64,000 nucleotides of DNA from Sphingosinicella sp942492965 (GTDB lineage: Bacteria; Pseudomonadota; Alphaproteobacteria; Sphingomonadales; Sphingomonadaceae): the NCBI GenBank assembly GCA_942492965.1, contig OW818656.1:62001-126000 (forward strand). The letters run 5' to 3'. Shown here in pieces: positions 43,180 to 52,556 of the stretch. The notes under the pieces are model-generated. The model was not told where the DNA came from. It searched no databases and was given only the letters and a program-made list of their open reading frames with translations. A program made the translations under genes and the position numbers. Within the stretch, counting starts at the first letter, position 1. Every line of letters begins with the position of its first letter.

Positions 43180-45591
43180 TTAGAACTTGGTGCCGACCTT
43201 CAGGCCGATGGTCCGCGGCGTCGTTACCACCGTGTAGAACTTGCCGCCGATATCGGTCACGCCGTCCGGGTCGCCGCAGACACTCTCGCCGCACTGGATC
43301 GTGCGCGTTACCTGCCCGCGCGAGTCGAACAGGTTGCGGGCGTAGAGTTCCACCGACCACGATCCATTGGTTACGCCCGCGCTGATGTCGACCGTCGTGT
43401 AAGACGGCAACGAACCGACAATGCTACGCTCGTAAAGGCGAAGATCGCTGGTTCGCTTGCCCTCGTAGACGATGCCACCCTGCAGATGCGCCTCGAGCCC
43501 GCCCACCGGGAATTCGTAGCGCGCGAAGGCATTGCCCTTGAACTTCGCCGAGACGGGCAGACGCGTACCGGAAGGCGCCAGCAAAGCATTCTCTTCCTCC
43601 TCCGGCCCCGGCAGCGCGCAATCGAACTGCGCGTTCGCAATGAGACAGAAGTCCTTGGTGGTCTGCGCGTCGTTGTAGCTGAACCCCGCGTTGAAGGTCA
43701 GGCCTTCCGAAGCGCGGATGAAGATATCGCTTTCGATACCCCAGATGCGTGCATCGCCGGCGTTGCGCACCTCGGTGAGGCCGTTGGCGCCAAGGAACGA
43801 GAGCTGGATGTTGGTCCACTTCTCGTAATAGACGGCGCCGTTCCAGCGGAATGCGCCATCAGCCCACGTCGTTTTCCAGCCTAGCTCGTAGTTATCGAGT
43901 TCGTCCGCTCCGTAAGGCGGCAGTGTGCCGCGGCGATTGACGCCGCCCGGCCGGAAACCGCGCGACCATGTTGCATAGACCATCGCATCATCGGTCAGCT
44001 TATAGGTCGCGTTTAGCTTGTGGATGAAATCGGTGTCCGATGTCGTCTTGTCGAGGTTTGTGCAGGGGCTCCCCTTGATGGTCGGCGGAAGCAACTCACC
44101 TTCGCCGTCCGTGAAACACGCCGCAACACCCGTCCGACTGCTGAAGCCATCGCTGTATCCGAAGAAGCCTTCGAGCGAGTTCTTGTATTTGTAGACGCGG
44201 ATACCGCCGCTCAGCGTCAGCTTCTCGGTCACGTCGTATGAAACTTCGCCAAACGCCGCGTAGTCGCGGTCGATCCGCAGCTGCTTGGTCAGCCAGATAT
44301 TGCTGTCCGTGCCCGGCACAGTGATCGAATCGGCGATGTCGTCGATAATATAGTGCTGCTCGATGTTGTGCGACTGGCGCTGATAGAACACGCCGCCGAT
44401 GAAGCGCAGCGGCTGATCCGCCGGCGAAGCGATACGCAGCTCGTGGCTCTGCTTCTTAAAGCGATCGATGCCGATGATGTACTGGTTCGGGTTCACCAGA
44501 TTGTCGTCGTTGTCGTAAAACGAACCGCCGGCCCCGAAGAGCGCATCGTAGAAATAGGCATAATCGACGTAGTCGGATTCGCTGTTGATCTTTCGCTTCA
44601 TGTAAGCGCCGGCATAGGTCAGATCCCAGCTGCCGATCTTGCCTTCAATGGTGAGCGCTGCCTGGAACCAGCGGTCGTTGTAGCGTTCGGGATTGAACTG
44701 CTGTACCTGAAGCTCGCCAAGCCCGGCTTCCTGGCCAAACGCACCATAGCTCTTCTGCTTCTGGCCCATCACTGTCGGCAGGACCGTCCAGTTCTCGTTG
44801 AGATCGATCTCGAGCGCGATGCGTCCGCCGTAGGTCTCGACGTCGTTGTAATCGTCCTCGACATACGGCGCGTTATTGAAGGTGATCTCGGACGTCGGGA
44901 AGGTCAGCGACCCCGGGATATTGTCGATGTAGCCGCCGTCCTTGTCGTACCAGCCGACCACACGCACCGCCGCATTGTCCGAAAGCGGCGCGTTGATGAA
45001 GCCTTCGAGGACATAGCCTTCCTCGCCGTGCGCGACCGTGTTCACCTCGGCATCGACAGCGCCGTAGAAACCGCTCGTGTCCGGGCGGTTCGTCACGATC
45101 TTCACCGTGCCAGCCTGGCTCGACGCCCCGTAGAGCGTGCCCTGCGGACCCGCGAGCGCCTCTACGCGCGCGATGTCGTAGATGTGGATGTCGAGGTTGC
45201 CCTGGATGGTCGTGATCGGCTGCTCGTCGAGATACATGCCGACCGACGGCAGCGAGGTCGAATGGTTCGCATTCTCGCCCGAGGCGACGCCGCGGAAATA
45301 GACGTTCGAAGCGCCCGGCCCGAGCGACTGGTAGGAAAGGCTCGGCAGGTAGCGCGCATAGTCGTCGAAATCCTGCACCTGAAGCTGCTGGAGCTTCTGC
45401 GTGCCGAGCGCAACGACCGCGATCGGCACGTCCTGCAGGTTTTCCTCGCGCTTCTGCGCCGTGATAATGATGGTGTCGCCGATGGCATCCTGCGCTTCCT
45501 GTGCAAGCGCCGGTGCCGTGAGCATGGTGGAACCGAGCAGTACGCCACTGGCGACTGCGGCCCTGATCGTCACATGATTTCGCAGGTGCAC
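43180..45591 (-). CDS. TonB-dependent outer-membrane receptor
   Basis: An 803-residue protein. A signal peptide (ASGVLLGSTMLTAPALAQEA) precedes a TonB-box-like IIITAQKREENLQDVPIAV and plug domain (VEALAGPQGTLYGASSQAGTV, quoted in part), then a 22-strand barrel ending GLKVGTKF with terminal Phe. It is of the large sphingomonad class that imports organic substrates rather than typical siderophores; ligand unknown. The GTG at 45591 follows AAGGGGAAAAAGG and gives a normal signal peptide, so the frame from 45657 is too long. Confidence 0.92.
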   Translation of the reverse strand: MHLRNHVTIRAAVASGVLLGSTMLTAPALAQEAQDAIGDTIIITAQKREENLQDVPIAVVALGTQKLQQLQVQDFDDYARYLPSLSYQSLGPGASNVYFRGVASGENANHSTSLPSVGMYLDEQPITTIQGNLDIHIYDIARVEALAGPQGTLYGASSQAGTVKIVTNRPDTSGFYGAVDAEVNTVAHGEEGYVLEGFINAPLSDNAAVRVVGWYDKDGGYIDNIPGSLTFPTSEITFNNAPYVEDDYNDVETYGGRIALEIDLNENWTVLPTVMGQKQKSYGAFGQEAGLGELQVQQFNPERYNDRWFQAALTIEGKIGSWDLTYAGAYMKRKINSESDYVDYAYFYDALFGAGGSFYDNDDNLVNPNQYIIGIDRFKKQSHELRIASPADQPLRFIGGVFYQRQSHNIEQHYIIDDIADSITVPGTDSNIWLTKQLRIDRDYAAFGEVSYDVTEKLTLSGGIRVYKYKNSLEGFFGYSDGFSSRTGVAACFTDGEGELLPPTIKGSPCTNLDKTTSDTDFIHKLNATYKLTDDAMVYATWSRGFRPGGVNRRGTLPPYGADELDNYELGWKTTWADGAFRWNGAVYYEKWTNIQLSFLGANGLTEVRNAGDARIWGIESDIFIRASEGLTFNAGFSYNDAQTTKDFCLIANAQFDCALPGPEEEENALLAPSGTRLPVSAKFKGNAFARYEFPVGGLEAHLQGGIVYEGKRTSDLRLYERSIVGSLPSYTTVDISAGVTNGSWSVELYARNLFDSRGQVTRTIQCGESVCGDPDGVTDIGGKFYTVVTTPRTIGLKVGTKF

Positions 45592-45711
45592 CCTTTTCCC
45601 CCTTTTCAGCTTTTGCTGTCCCGGGTGAAGAGTGGCGGCGCACGGAACAGCGGTCAATTCGGGTCCGGCGGCTTTGTTATACAGATGTCAGATTACTGAT
45701 CGAGCGTCACA

Positions 45712-47484
45712 TTATTGCAACAGCGAAGCGACCGACGGCACCCCCGGATACGCGGCAAGCACGGGCCCGAGACTTGCCTCCAAGGGCCCCAGCCACGGCG
45801 CGAACGCCTGCCATTGCTCCATACCATCGCGGTTGATCGGGCGCCGCACCTGTTCGGAACTTGCCGTACGCACCGCGCGGTCGTTTTCGAAGAAACGCAG
45901 ACACACCGGATCGAACGGCACGCCGACGTAATCCAGCAGCAGCCGCACCTCGCCTTCCGTATTTTCGACCATGTCTTCGTAGAAAACACGGTGCACACGG
46001 CCGGGAAGCGCGTCATCGATCACCGCCATCATCCCCACATAATCGCGGTAGTAACGGCCGAGGTCGGGAAGGTCGTAGCTGAAGCCCTGCCCCCGCGCGA
46101 AATGCTGCTTGAAGTTCGAAAAGCAGCAGCCGAGCGGGTGCCGGCGGGCGTCGATGATCTTCGCGTTCGGGAGGATCAGGTGGATGAAACCCGTGTGCGC
46201 CCAGTTGTTCGGCATCTTGTCGATGAAAAGCGGACGCTCCGTCTTGCGCTGGATGCGCGTGCGCTCCAGATATTCGGCACCGAGCTCGGCGAGCGCATCG
46301 GCGGACAGGTCCGCAAGGCACGCCGGATAGGCGGTCTCCTCGCCGCGCAACTTGCGGCCGCCAAGCCGCCGCGCCATCGCGGCGATGTCGGGCAGTTCCT
46401 GTGTCCCTTCGATCATCGGGTGCGACGACAGAATCTGCTCGATCAGCGTCGATCCCGCGCGCGGCATTCCAAGAACGAAGATCGGATCGGGCGCAGGATC
46501 GCCCTGCCCCTTGCGCTCCGCGAAGAACGCCGCGCTCATCAGCCCCGCCGCCTCGCGGACGAGGCCGCTGATTTCGCCCGAATCATAATCGAGCATCGCC
46601 TTGCGCAGCGCGTTGCCCTGCAGATAGTGGCCGAACGAACCTGCATGATCCTTGGCATCTTCCAGCGCCTTGCCGAGCGCAAAATGCAGGTGAAAGCGGT
46701 CATCCTCGCTGATGCCGTCGCTCTCCAGCGCCGCACGCATCGTCGCCATGTCCGCATCGGTGAACTGCACGGTCTTGAGGTTAGCAAGGCTCCACCACAC
46801 CTCGCCGAGCCCCGGTGCGCGTTCGATCGCCTTGCGGTAGGCCGCGATCGAATCCGCCTGCCGGCCCACGGTTTTCAGCACGTGGCCATAGCTCATCCAC
46901 ACACGCGGCTGCGCCGGGTGGGTGGCAAGCACGGATTCATAGAGCGCAATCGCTTCCTCATAGCCGCCGATCCGCCCGAGCGCCGCGGCTTTGAGGTTGC
47001 GGTGCGCGGCATTGTCGGGGTCGTCCGAGAGCAGCCGGTCAAGCTCCGCAACGGCGTCGGCGGGATTGTTTTGCCGGTAGAGCACGGTCGCCAGGTTGGC
47101 ACGCGCCGCCCCGAACGCGGGCGCCAGTTCGAGCGCGCGGCGCAGCAGCTTTTCGGCGTCCCCGTAGCGCCCGAGCCGCCCGGCGATCTCCGCCATCATG
47201 CGGATCGCTGCAACGTCGGTGGGCTTTTCCTTCAGCCGCGCACGCAGGATGCGTTCGGCGATCGGGATGTTGTTTTCGAGGAGCGCGGCAGCCGCCTCGA
47301 CGAGCACCGGGTCGCGCGTCGAGGCCTGGATCGCGCCCAGTTCGGCTTCCTCGGCTGCTGCCTCTTCGCCCATGCTACGCAGCGCGGCGCCGAGCGCACG
47401 AAGGGCATCGGCGTTGCCGGGATGCGTTTTCAGAAAGGTGCGGGCGCGTTCGGCGCGCTGACTGAGGTCCGGTGCGGTTGACAT
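45712..47484 (-). CDS. TPR-repeat sulfotransferase
   Basis: The 590-residue protein has TPR helices over about residues 1-270 (APAFGAARANLATVLYRQNN and relatives). The C-terminal half is a sulfotransferase fold: FVLGMPRAGSTLIEQILSSH is the 5'-PAPS loop, and KMPNNWAHTGFIHLILPNAK and HPLGCCFSNFKQHF are further PAPS elements. These proteins transfer sulfate, often in sphingomonads and next to TonB receptors. The ATG at 47484 begins the TPR region. The gene is 120 bases before the receptor on the same strand. Confidence 0.88.
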   Translation of the reverse strand: MSTAPDLSQRAERARTFLKTHPGNADALRALGAALRSMGEEAAAEEAELGAIQASTRDPVLVEAAAALLENNIPIAERILRARLKEKPTDVAAIRMMAEIAGRLGRYGDAEKLLRRALELAPAFGAARANLATVLYRQNNPADAVAELDRLLSDDPDNAAHRNLKAAALGRIGGYEEAIALYESVLATHPAQPRVWMSYGHVLKTVGRQADSIAAYRKAIERAPGLGEVWWSLANLKTVQFTDADMATMRAALESDGISEDDRFHLHFALGKALEDAKDHAGSFGHYLQGNALRKAMLDYDSGEISGLVREAAGLMSAAFFAERKGQGDPAPDPIFVLGMPRAGSTLIEQILSSHPMIEGTQELPDIAAMARRLGGRKLRGEETAYPACLADLSADALAELGAEYLERTRIQRKTERPLFIDKMPNNWAHTGFIHLILPNAKIIDARRHPLGCCFSNFKQHFARGQGFSYDLPDLGRYYRDYVGMMAVIDDALPGRVHRVFYEDMVENTEGEVRLLLDYVGVPFDPVCLRFFENDRAVRTASSEQVRRPINRDGMEQWQAFAPWLGPLEASLGPVLAAYPGVPSVASLLQ

Positions 47485-47546
47485 GCGCGTGAACCTGCTG
47501 AGCACTGCGCTACCGGTCAAGCTGTCAGTCCATAGCAGTTGATCCC

Positions 47547-47561
47547 ATCGGAAAAACCGAT
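47547..47561 (+). promoter_or_regulatory. LysR-type operator candidate upstream of puuA
   Basis: ATCGGAAAAACCGAT is a 5-bp dyad with an A-rich centre, 80 bases before the puuA start. T(48)-N11-A(60) matches the LysR box geometry. The same motif recurs at 54139-54153 (reverse) and 59029-59043, all near polyamine genes. Confidence 0.6.
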
Positions 47562-47641
47562 ACCCCCTGCTCCAGCAAATCCCTCTGGCCAAGCGCCTGC
47601 CGCCCGCGCAGTATGATGGCCAGACGGGGGTTTATCCGATC

Positions 47642-48991
47642 ATGTCAGCCGAAATTACCAACTGGATCAACGAACGCGGTATCAGCGAGGTCGAGTGCAT
47701 CGTCCCCGATATGAACGGCATTCAGCGCGGCAAGGTTCTGCCTGCCGGCAAGTTTCTGAAGTCGCTCACGGACCAGACACTGCGCATTCCGGGCAGCGTT
47801 TACACCGTCACTGTCACCGGCGAATATCCGGACGACATCAATCACATCATTCCCGACTACGACCCGGACATGGTGATGGTGCCCGATCCGTCGACGATCC
47901 GCGAAGCCCCCGGGTTCAAGACCCCGACCGCTTATGTCATCGCGGACGCCTACACGCGCGAGGGGAAACCGCTCGGCATCGCGCCGCGCATGATCCTGAA
48001 GAAGGTGCTGCATCTCTACGAGCGGCGCGGCTGGAAACCGGTGATCGCACCGGAACTGGAATTCTACCTCGTCTCGAAGAACCTCGATTCCGACTTTCCG
48101 CTAACGCCCCCTGCGGGCCGGTCAGGCCGGTCGGAAACCGCGAGCCAGCCCTACGGCCTCGAAGCGCTCGGCGAGTTCGAGGACATCATCGAGCACATCT
48201 ACGACTTCTGCGAGAAGGCCGAGCTCAACATCGATACGATGATCCACGAGTCCGGCGCCGCGCAGCTCGAGATCAATTTCGTCCACGGCGATCCGCTTGC
48301 GCTTGCCGATCAGGTGCTGCTCTTCAAGCGCATCGTCCGTCAGGTCGCGCTCGAACATGGCGTCTATGCCACCTTCCTCGCCAAGCCCATGTCGGACCAG
48401 CCCGGCAGTTCGATGCACATCCACCAGTCGCTGCTCGATAGCGACACGGGCCGCAACCTGTTCACCACGCCGCAGGGCCGCGACAGCGCACTGTTCCGCA
48501 GCTATATCGCGGGGCTCGTCCGCCTGCTGCCGCAGATCGCGCCGATGTTCGCGCCGAACGTCAATTCGTTCCGCCGGATGCGGCCGGATAGCGACGCGCC
48601 GATCAACGTGCAGTGGGGCAGTGACAACCGCTCCTGCGGGCTGCGTATCCCGGTTTCGGACGCGAAGAACCGCCGCATCGAAAACCGCCTGCCCGGTGCG
48701 GATTCGAATCCCTATCTCGCGATCGCCGCCTCGCTGATCTGTGGCTATGTCGGCATGACCGAGAGGATGCAGCCGCCCAAGATCATGCAAGGCAGCGCCT
48801 ACAACCGCGCGCGCACCCTGCCGCGCACGCTCGAAAGCGCACTTGACCGCTTCAGCCACTGCAAGGCCGTCCGCAACCATCTGGGCGAAGACTTCTTCGA
48901 CGTGTTCTACGCGATCAAGGAATCGGAGCTGTTCGCGTATCAGTCGGTGATCAGTTCCTGGGAGCGCGAACACCTCCTCTTGAGGGTCTGA
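47642..48991 (+). CDS. puuA: PuuA-like gamma-glutamylputrescine synthetase (first copy)
   Basis: The 449-residue glutamine-synthetase homologue starts with a short beta-grasp region (VECIVPDMNGIQRGK). The catalytic domain has IAPELEFYLV, MIHESGAAQLEINF, SMHIHQSLLD and WGSDNRSCGLRIP. PuuA ligates putrescine to glutamate with ATP, protecting the amine for oxidation. Members may prefer other amines, but PuuB and the importer nearby support polyamine use. The LysR-type dyad is upstream; PuuB starts 2 bases after. Confidence 0.86.
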   Translation: MSAEITNWINERGISEVECIVPDMNGIQRGKVLPAGKFLKSLTDQTLRIPGSVYTVTVTGEYPDDINHIIPDYDPDMVMVPDPSTIREAPGFKTPTAYVIADAYTREGKPLGIAPRMILKKVLHLYERRGWKPVIAPELEFYLVSKNLDSDFPLTPPAGRSGRSETASQPYGLEALGEFEDIIEHIYDFCEKAELNIDTMIHESGAAQLEINFVHGDPLALADQVLLFKRIVRQVALEHGVYATFLAKPMSDQPGSSMHIHQSLLDSDTGRNLFTTPQGRDSALFRSYIAGLVRLLPQIAPMFAPNVNSFRRMRPDSDAPINVQWGSDNRSCGLRIPVSDAKNRRIENRLPGADSNPYLAIAASLICGYVGMTERMQPPKIMQGSAYNRARTLPRTLESALDRFSHCKAVRNHLGEDFFDVFYAIKESELFAYQSVISSWEREHLLLRV

Positions 48992-48993
48992 TC

Positions 48994-50268
48994 TTGGCCG
49001 AGCCGCACGCGCCGTCGTACTACGCCGCAACCGCCAACGCCTTCCCGGCCCAGCCCCAACTCGCCGGCAGCACCCCCGCAGACGTCTGCGTCGTCGGCGG
49101 CGGCTACACCGGCCTCTCCGCCGCGCTCTCCGCCGCCGAAGCCGGCTACGCCGTCACCCTCGTCGAGGCGCACCGCATCGGTTGGGGCGCTTCGGGACGT
49201 AACGGCGGCCAGATGATCCCCGGCCTGCGCTGGTCCGCGACCGATCTCGTGGAGCGGTTCGGGCAGGAAACCGCCCAGCGCCTGTTCAGCGTTGCCGCCA
49301 CAGCGCGCACGCGCGTCCACGATCGCATCGCCCGGCACGGCATCGCTTGCGATCTGCGCCACGGCCATTTCACCGCCGCCTGCAAACCCGCCGACCTCGC
49401 CGCCATGGAGCGCGAGCTGGAATGCCTCGACTATGTGATGGGCTACGACGCCGCGCAGCTTGTGCGCCCAGAGCAGACCGCCGGGATCGTCTCGGCGAAG
49501 GGCTATCACGGCGGCATGTACGATTCGGCAGGCGGCCACCTCCATCCGCTGAACTACGCGCTCGGCCTCGCCGAAGCCGCGCGGGCGGCGGGTGTCCGCC
49601 TCTATGAAGCATCGCCGGTCATCCACATCACGGGCGGTGATCGCCCCGGCGTCACCACCGCGCACGGCAGCGTATCCGCGCGCTACGTGGTCCTCGCCTG
49701 CGACGCCTTCACGGGCGAGATCGACGCCGACCTCGGCCGCTACACGATGCCGGTGGCGAACTACAATATCGCGACGGAACCGCTCGGCGAGGACCGCGCC
49801 CGCGCGCTCATCCCGTCAGGCGCAGCGATCTCCGAAAGCCGCTTCGTCCTCAACTACTACCGCCTTTCCGCCGACAATCGCCTGATCTTCGGCGGCGGCG
49901 AGAAATACACGCCGCGCCCGCCGCGCGACGTTGCCGGGTTCGTGCGGCCTTACATGGAGGCGGCGTTCCCCGACCTTGAAGGCATCGGCATCGACTATGC
50001 GTGGGGCGGCCTCGTCGGTGTCACCATGAATCGGCTTCCGCACTTCGGCCGCAAGAACAATATCTTCTACGCGCACGGCTATTCGGGCCACGGCGTCCTG
50101 CTCTCGACGCTCGCAGGCGAACTCATCACCGCAGCGATGCGCGGCACCGCCGAGCGCTTCGACCTGTTCGCATCGCTGCCCGTGAAGCCCTTCCCCGGCG
50201 GGCCGCTGCTGCGCCACCCGCTCTATGTCGCCGGTATGCTCTGGTACGCGCTGAGGGACCGGCTGTGA
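48994..50268 (+). CDS. puuB: PuuB-like FAD-dependent gamma-glutamylputrescine oxidase
   Basis: The 424-residue DAO-family flavoprotein has its FAD site in DVCVVGGGYTGLSAAL (GGGYTG at 35-40), followed by WGASGRNGGQMIPG. The C-terminus shows YAWGGLVGVTMNRLPHFG and AHGYSGHGVLLSTLAGE. It oxidises gamma-glutamylputrescine to the aldehyde, producing peroxide. It starts with TTG at 48994, directly after puuA, with the second glutamine-synthetase homologue following at 66 bases. Confidence 0.87.
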   Translation: MAEPHAPSYYAATANAFPAQPQLAGSTPADVCVVGGGYTGLSAALSAAEAGYAVTLVEAHRIGWGASGRNGGQMIPGLRWSATDLVERFGQETAQRLFSVAATARTRVHDRIARHGIACDLRHGHFTAACKPADLAAMERELECLDYVMGYDAAQLVRPEQTAGIVSAKGYHGGMYDSAGGHLHPLNYALGLAEAARAAGVRLYEASPVIHITGGDRPGVTTAHGSVSARYVVLACDAFTGEIDADLGRYTMPVANYNIATEPLGEDRARALIPSGAAISESRFVLNYYRLSADNRLIFGGGEKYTPRPPRDVAGFVRPYMEAAFPDLEGIGIDYAWGGLVGVTMNRLPHFGRKNNIFYAHGYSGHGVLLSTLAGELITAAMRGTAERFDLFASLPVKPFPGGPLLRHPLYVAGMLWYALRDRL

Positions 50269-50334
50269 TTGCGCCCGCCGCCGCCCGCGGCAATGTCTTG
50301 GGCGAATGCCTCTCAAGCCTTATGGAATGAACCC

Positions 50335-51726
50335 ATGACCAAGCTGCCCCTTGCCTCTAACAAGATCGCCGACGTTTCGGAGGCCCGCGCCTTTTTCGAG
50401 GCGAACCCCGATATCGATGCCGTCGATATCATCTTCACCAACATGTGCGGCGTGCCGCGCGGCAAGCGCCTGCGCCAGCACGAGGTGATCGCCGTCTACG
50501 AATCCGGCCGTTTCCTGCCCGGCTCGGCCGTCGTCGTCGACATCACCGGGCGCGATACCGAGGAAACCGGCCTCGTCTGGGAAGACGGCGACGCCGACCG
50601 GTATGTGAAGCCGATCCCCGGCACGCTGGTCCGCGCGCCCTGGCTCGGCGAGAACGCCGGCCAGTTCCTCACCAGCTTCTATGAGCTCGACGGTACGCCG
50701 AACGATCTCGATCCGCGCCATGTCCTCGGCAGCGTCATCGACCGGCTGGCGGCGGACGGGCTCACGCCCGTCGTCGCGGTCGAGCTCGAATTCTTCCTGC
50801 TCGACATCTCCAGCGGTACGCCGCGCCCCGCGAAGGGTCTGCTCACGCCGCACCGCTCAGGCGACAATCAGGTCTATGGCCTGCGCGAACTCGAGGACTT
50901 CAAACCCTTCTTCGACGATCTCTACGCCGCGTGCGACGCGCAGAACATTCCGCTCGAATCCGCGATTTCCGAATACGCCCCCGGCCAGTTCGAACTCACG
51001 CTGCGCCACAAGCCCGATGCGCTGCGCGCCACCGACGACGCGGTCATGTACAAGCGCCTCGTGAAGGGCGTTGCGGTGAAGCACGGCCTGGAAGCCACGT
51101 TCATGGCGAAGCCGTTCGCCCACGAGGCCGGCAACGGGATGCACCTCCACATCTCGATGGCGGACGAAAGCGGCGCCAACGCCTTTGCCAGCGAAGACCC
51201 CGAAGGTGCGCCGATCCTGCGCCATGCCATCGGCGGCATGAAGGCCGCGCTGGGCGAATCGATGGCGATCTTCGCGCCGAATGCCAACAGCTACCGCCGC
51301 TTCAAGGCGAACAGCTATGCGCCCGTCGCGCCGACATGGGGCGTCAACAACCGCACGGTGTCCTTGCGCATCCCGGCCGGCTCCCCCGCCTCGCGCCACG
51401 TCGAGCACCGCGTCTGCGGGGCGGACGCGAATCCCTACCTCGCCGTCGCCGCCGTGCTCGCCGCGATGCACCACGGCATCACGAACAGCATCGATCCCGG
51501 CCCCGCCGTCGTCGGCAACGGCTACGAGGATGAAGCGAGCGCGGGCGTGAAGCTGCCCAACAACTGGTTTGCCGCCAACGATGCCTTCGAAGCCTCGCCG
51601 CTGATGAACGACTATCTGGGGGCGCGCTTCGTGAAGTACTACACCATCGTGAAGCGCACCGAGATGGCACGTTTCTACGGCGAGGTGACTTCGCTCGATT
51701 ACGACTGGTACCTGCGCAACGCCTGA
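50335..51726 (+). CDS. Second glutamine-synthetase-family polyamine ligase
   Basis: The 463-residue protein is of the same family as the gene at 47642 but clearly distinct in sequence. It has FTNMCGVPRGKRLR, VAVELEFFLLD, GNGMHLHISMADE and WGVNNRTVSLRIP. Two such enzymes around a PuuB may handle different amines, for example putrescine and spermidine, as known for multi-PuuA clusters. The ATG at 50335 is supported by the family start; the longer frame from 50269 begins inside the intergenic gap. Confidence 0.84.
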   Translation: MTKLPLASNKIADVSEARAFFEANPDIDAVDIIFTNMCGVPRGKRLRQHEVIAVYESGRFLPGSAVVVDITGRDTEETGLVWEDGDADRYVKPIPGTLVRAPWLGENAGQFLTSFYELDGTPNDLDPRHVLGSVIDRLAADGLTPVVAVELEFFLLDISSGTPRPAKGLLTPHRSGDNQVYGLRELEDFKPFFDDLYAACDAQNIPLESAISEYAPGQFELTLRHKPDALRATDDAVMYKRLVKGVAVKHGLEATFMAKPFAHEAGNGMHLHISMADESGANAFASEDPEGAPILRHAIGGMKAALGESMAIFAPNANSYRRFKANSYAPVAPTWGVNNRTVSLRIPAGSPASRHVEHRVCGADANPYLAVAAVLAAMHHGITNSIDPGPAVVGNGYEDEASAGVKLPNNWFAANDAFEASPLMNDYLGARFVKYYTIVKRTEMARFYGEVTSLDYDWYLRNA

Positions 51727-51739
51727 CGCGGAGCACGTT

Positions 51740-51768
51740 TTGCGCTTTGTGTGATTTTGGTTTATAGG
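51740..51768 (+). promoter_or_regulatory. Candidate promoter of the cold-shock gene
   Basis: TTGCGC (51740-51745), a 17-base spacer and TATAGG (51763-51768) are followed by an untranslated leader of about 130 bases containing a hairpin (GGGAAGCATC ... GATGCGTTCCC, 51849-51875). A long structured leader is usual for cspA-type messages. Confidence 0.38.
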
Positions 51769-51904
51769 TTCGCCCGCTGACGTCGCGAGCGACGGATATC
51801 GGGCCGAATTATCGGTCTCTTTTGTCCCTGCCTAGCCTTACAGAAGCCGGGAAGCATCGCTGTTGATGCGTTCCCGTCACACATTGGGCCAAAGGATACC
51901 CATT

Positions 51905-52111
51905 ATGATCACCGGAACCGTAAAATTCTTCAATGCAGACAAGGGTTATGGCTTCATCGCGCCGGAAACGGGCGGAAACGATGCGTTTGTCCATATCTCG
52001 GCGGTCGAAAAGGCCGGTCTTCGCACGCTCGACAAGGATCAGCGCGTTTCCTACGAGCTGGAAACCGATCAGCGCGGCAAGACCTCGGCAGTCAACCTCC
52101 AGGTCGCCTGA
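51905..52111 (+). CDS. Cold-shock domain protein
   Basis: The 68-residue protein has the RNA-binding cold-shock fold with GTVKFFNADKGYGFIAPE (RNP1-like KGYGFI) and DAFVHISAV (RNP2-like FVHI). It acts as an RNA chaperone. The ATG at 51905 follows AAAGGATA and begins the domain; the longer frame to 51863 reads through the leader. The DUF6481 gene lies 76 bases downstream. Confidence 0.95.
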   Translation: MITGTVKFFNADKGYGFIAPETGGNDAFVHISAVEKAGLRTLDKDQRVSYELETDQRGKTSAVNLQVA

Positions 52112-52187
52112 CACGTTTTCGGGCGGGTGTCCCCAGCGGATGCCCGCCCGATCGTTCACCCCACCAGCGGATAGAGTTTCATCGAAT

Positions 52188-52520
52188 ATGACGTCGTTCA
52201 AGGTTCCCAGTTTTCAGGATCGTGCCGCCCTCGCCAAACAGGCGAAGCAAAAAGCCCTCGAAAAGTTGAAGGCCAAGCCTCCGGTCGATGAGGCTGCGCT
52301 TGCAGAGCTCAAGGCTGCACGCCTTGCGCGCGAAGCCGCCGAAGCGGAAGAGCGCGCCGCCCGCCGCGCTGCAGACGCTGCCGCCAGGGCCGAGCGTGAA
52401 GCGCAGAAGCGTGAGGCGGCAAGCACCGCAGCCGCGGAGCCGGTCGTTCTGACCGAGGCTGAAAAGAAAGCCGCCCGCGATGCGCGCTACGCCGCCCGGA
52501 AAAAACGTTCGAAGCGCTGA
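52188..52520 (+). CDS. DUF6481-like small basic coiled protein
   Basis: The 110-residue protein begins MTSFKVPSFQDRAALAKQAK, then KALEKLKAKPPVDEAALAEL and alanine/arginine/glutamate-rich helices, ending AARKKRSKR. This agrees with the DUF6481 family common after cold-shock genes in sphingomonads, as I recall. It is probably a long helix binding nucleic acid; function unknown. Confidence 0.75.
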   Translation: MTSFKVPSFQDRAALAKQAKQKALEKLKAKPPVDEAALAELKAARLAREAAEAEERAARRAADAAARAEREAQKREAASTAAAEPVVLTEAEKKAARDARYAARKKRSKR

Positions 52521-52556
52521 TCATCCGGAACGCGACTGCAAGGTGACGAGACAGCC

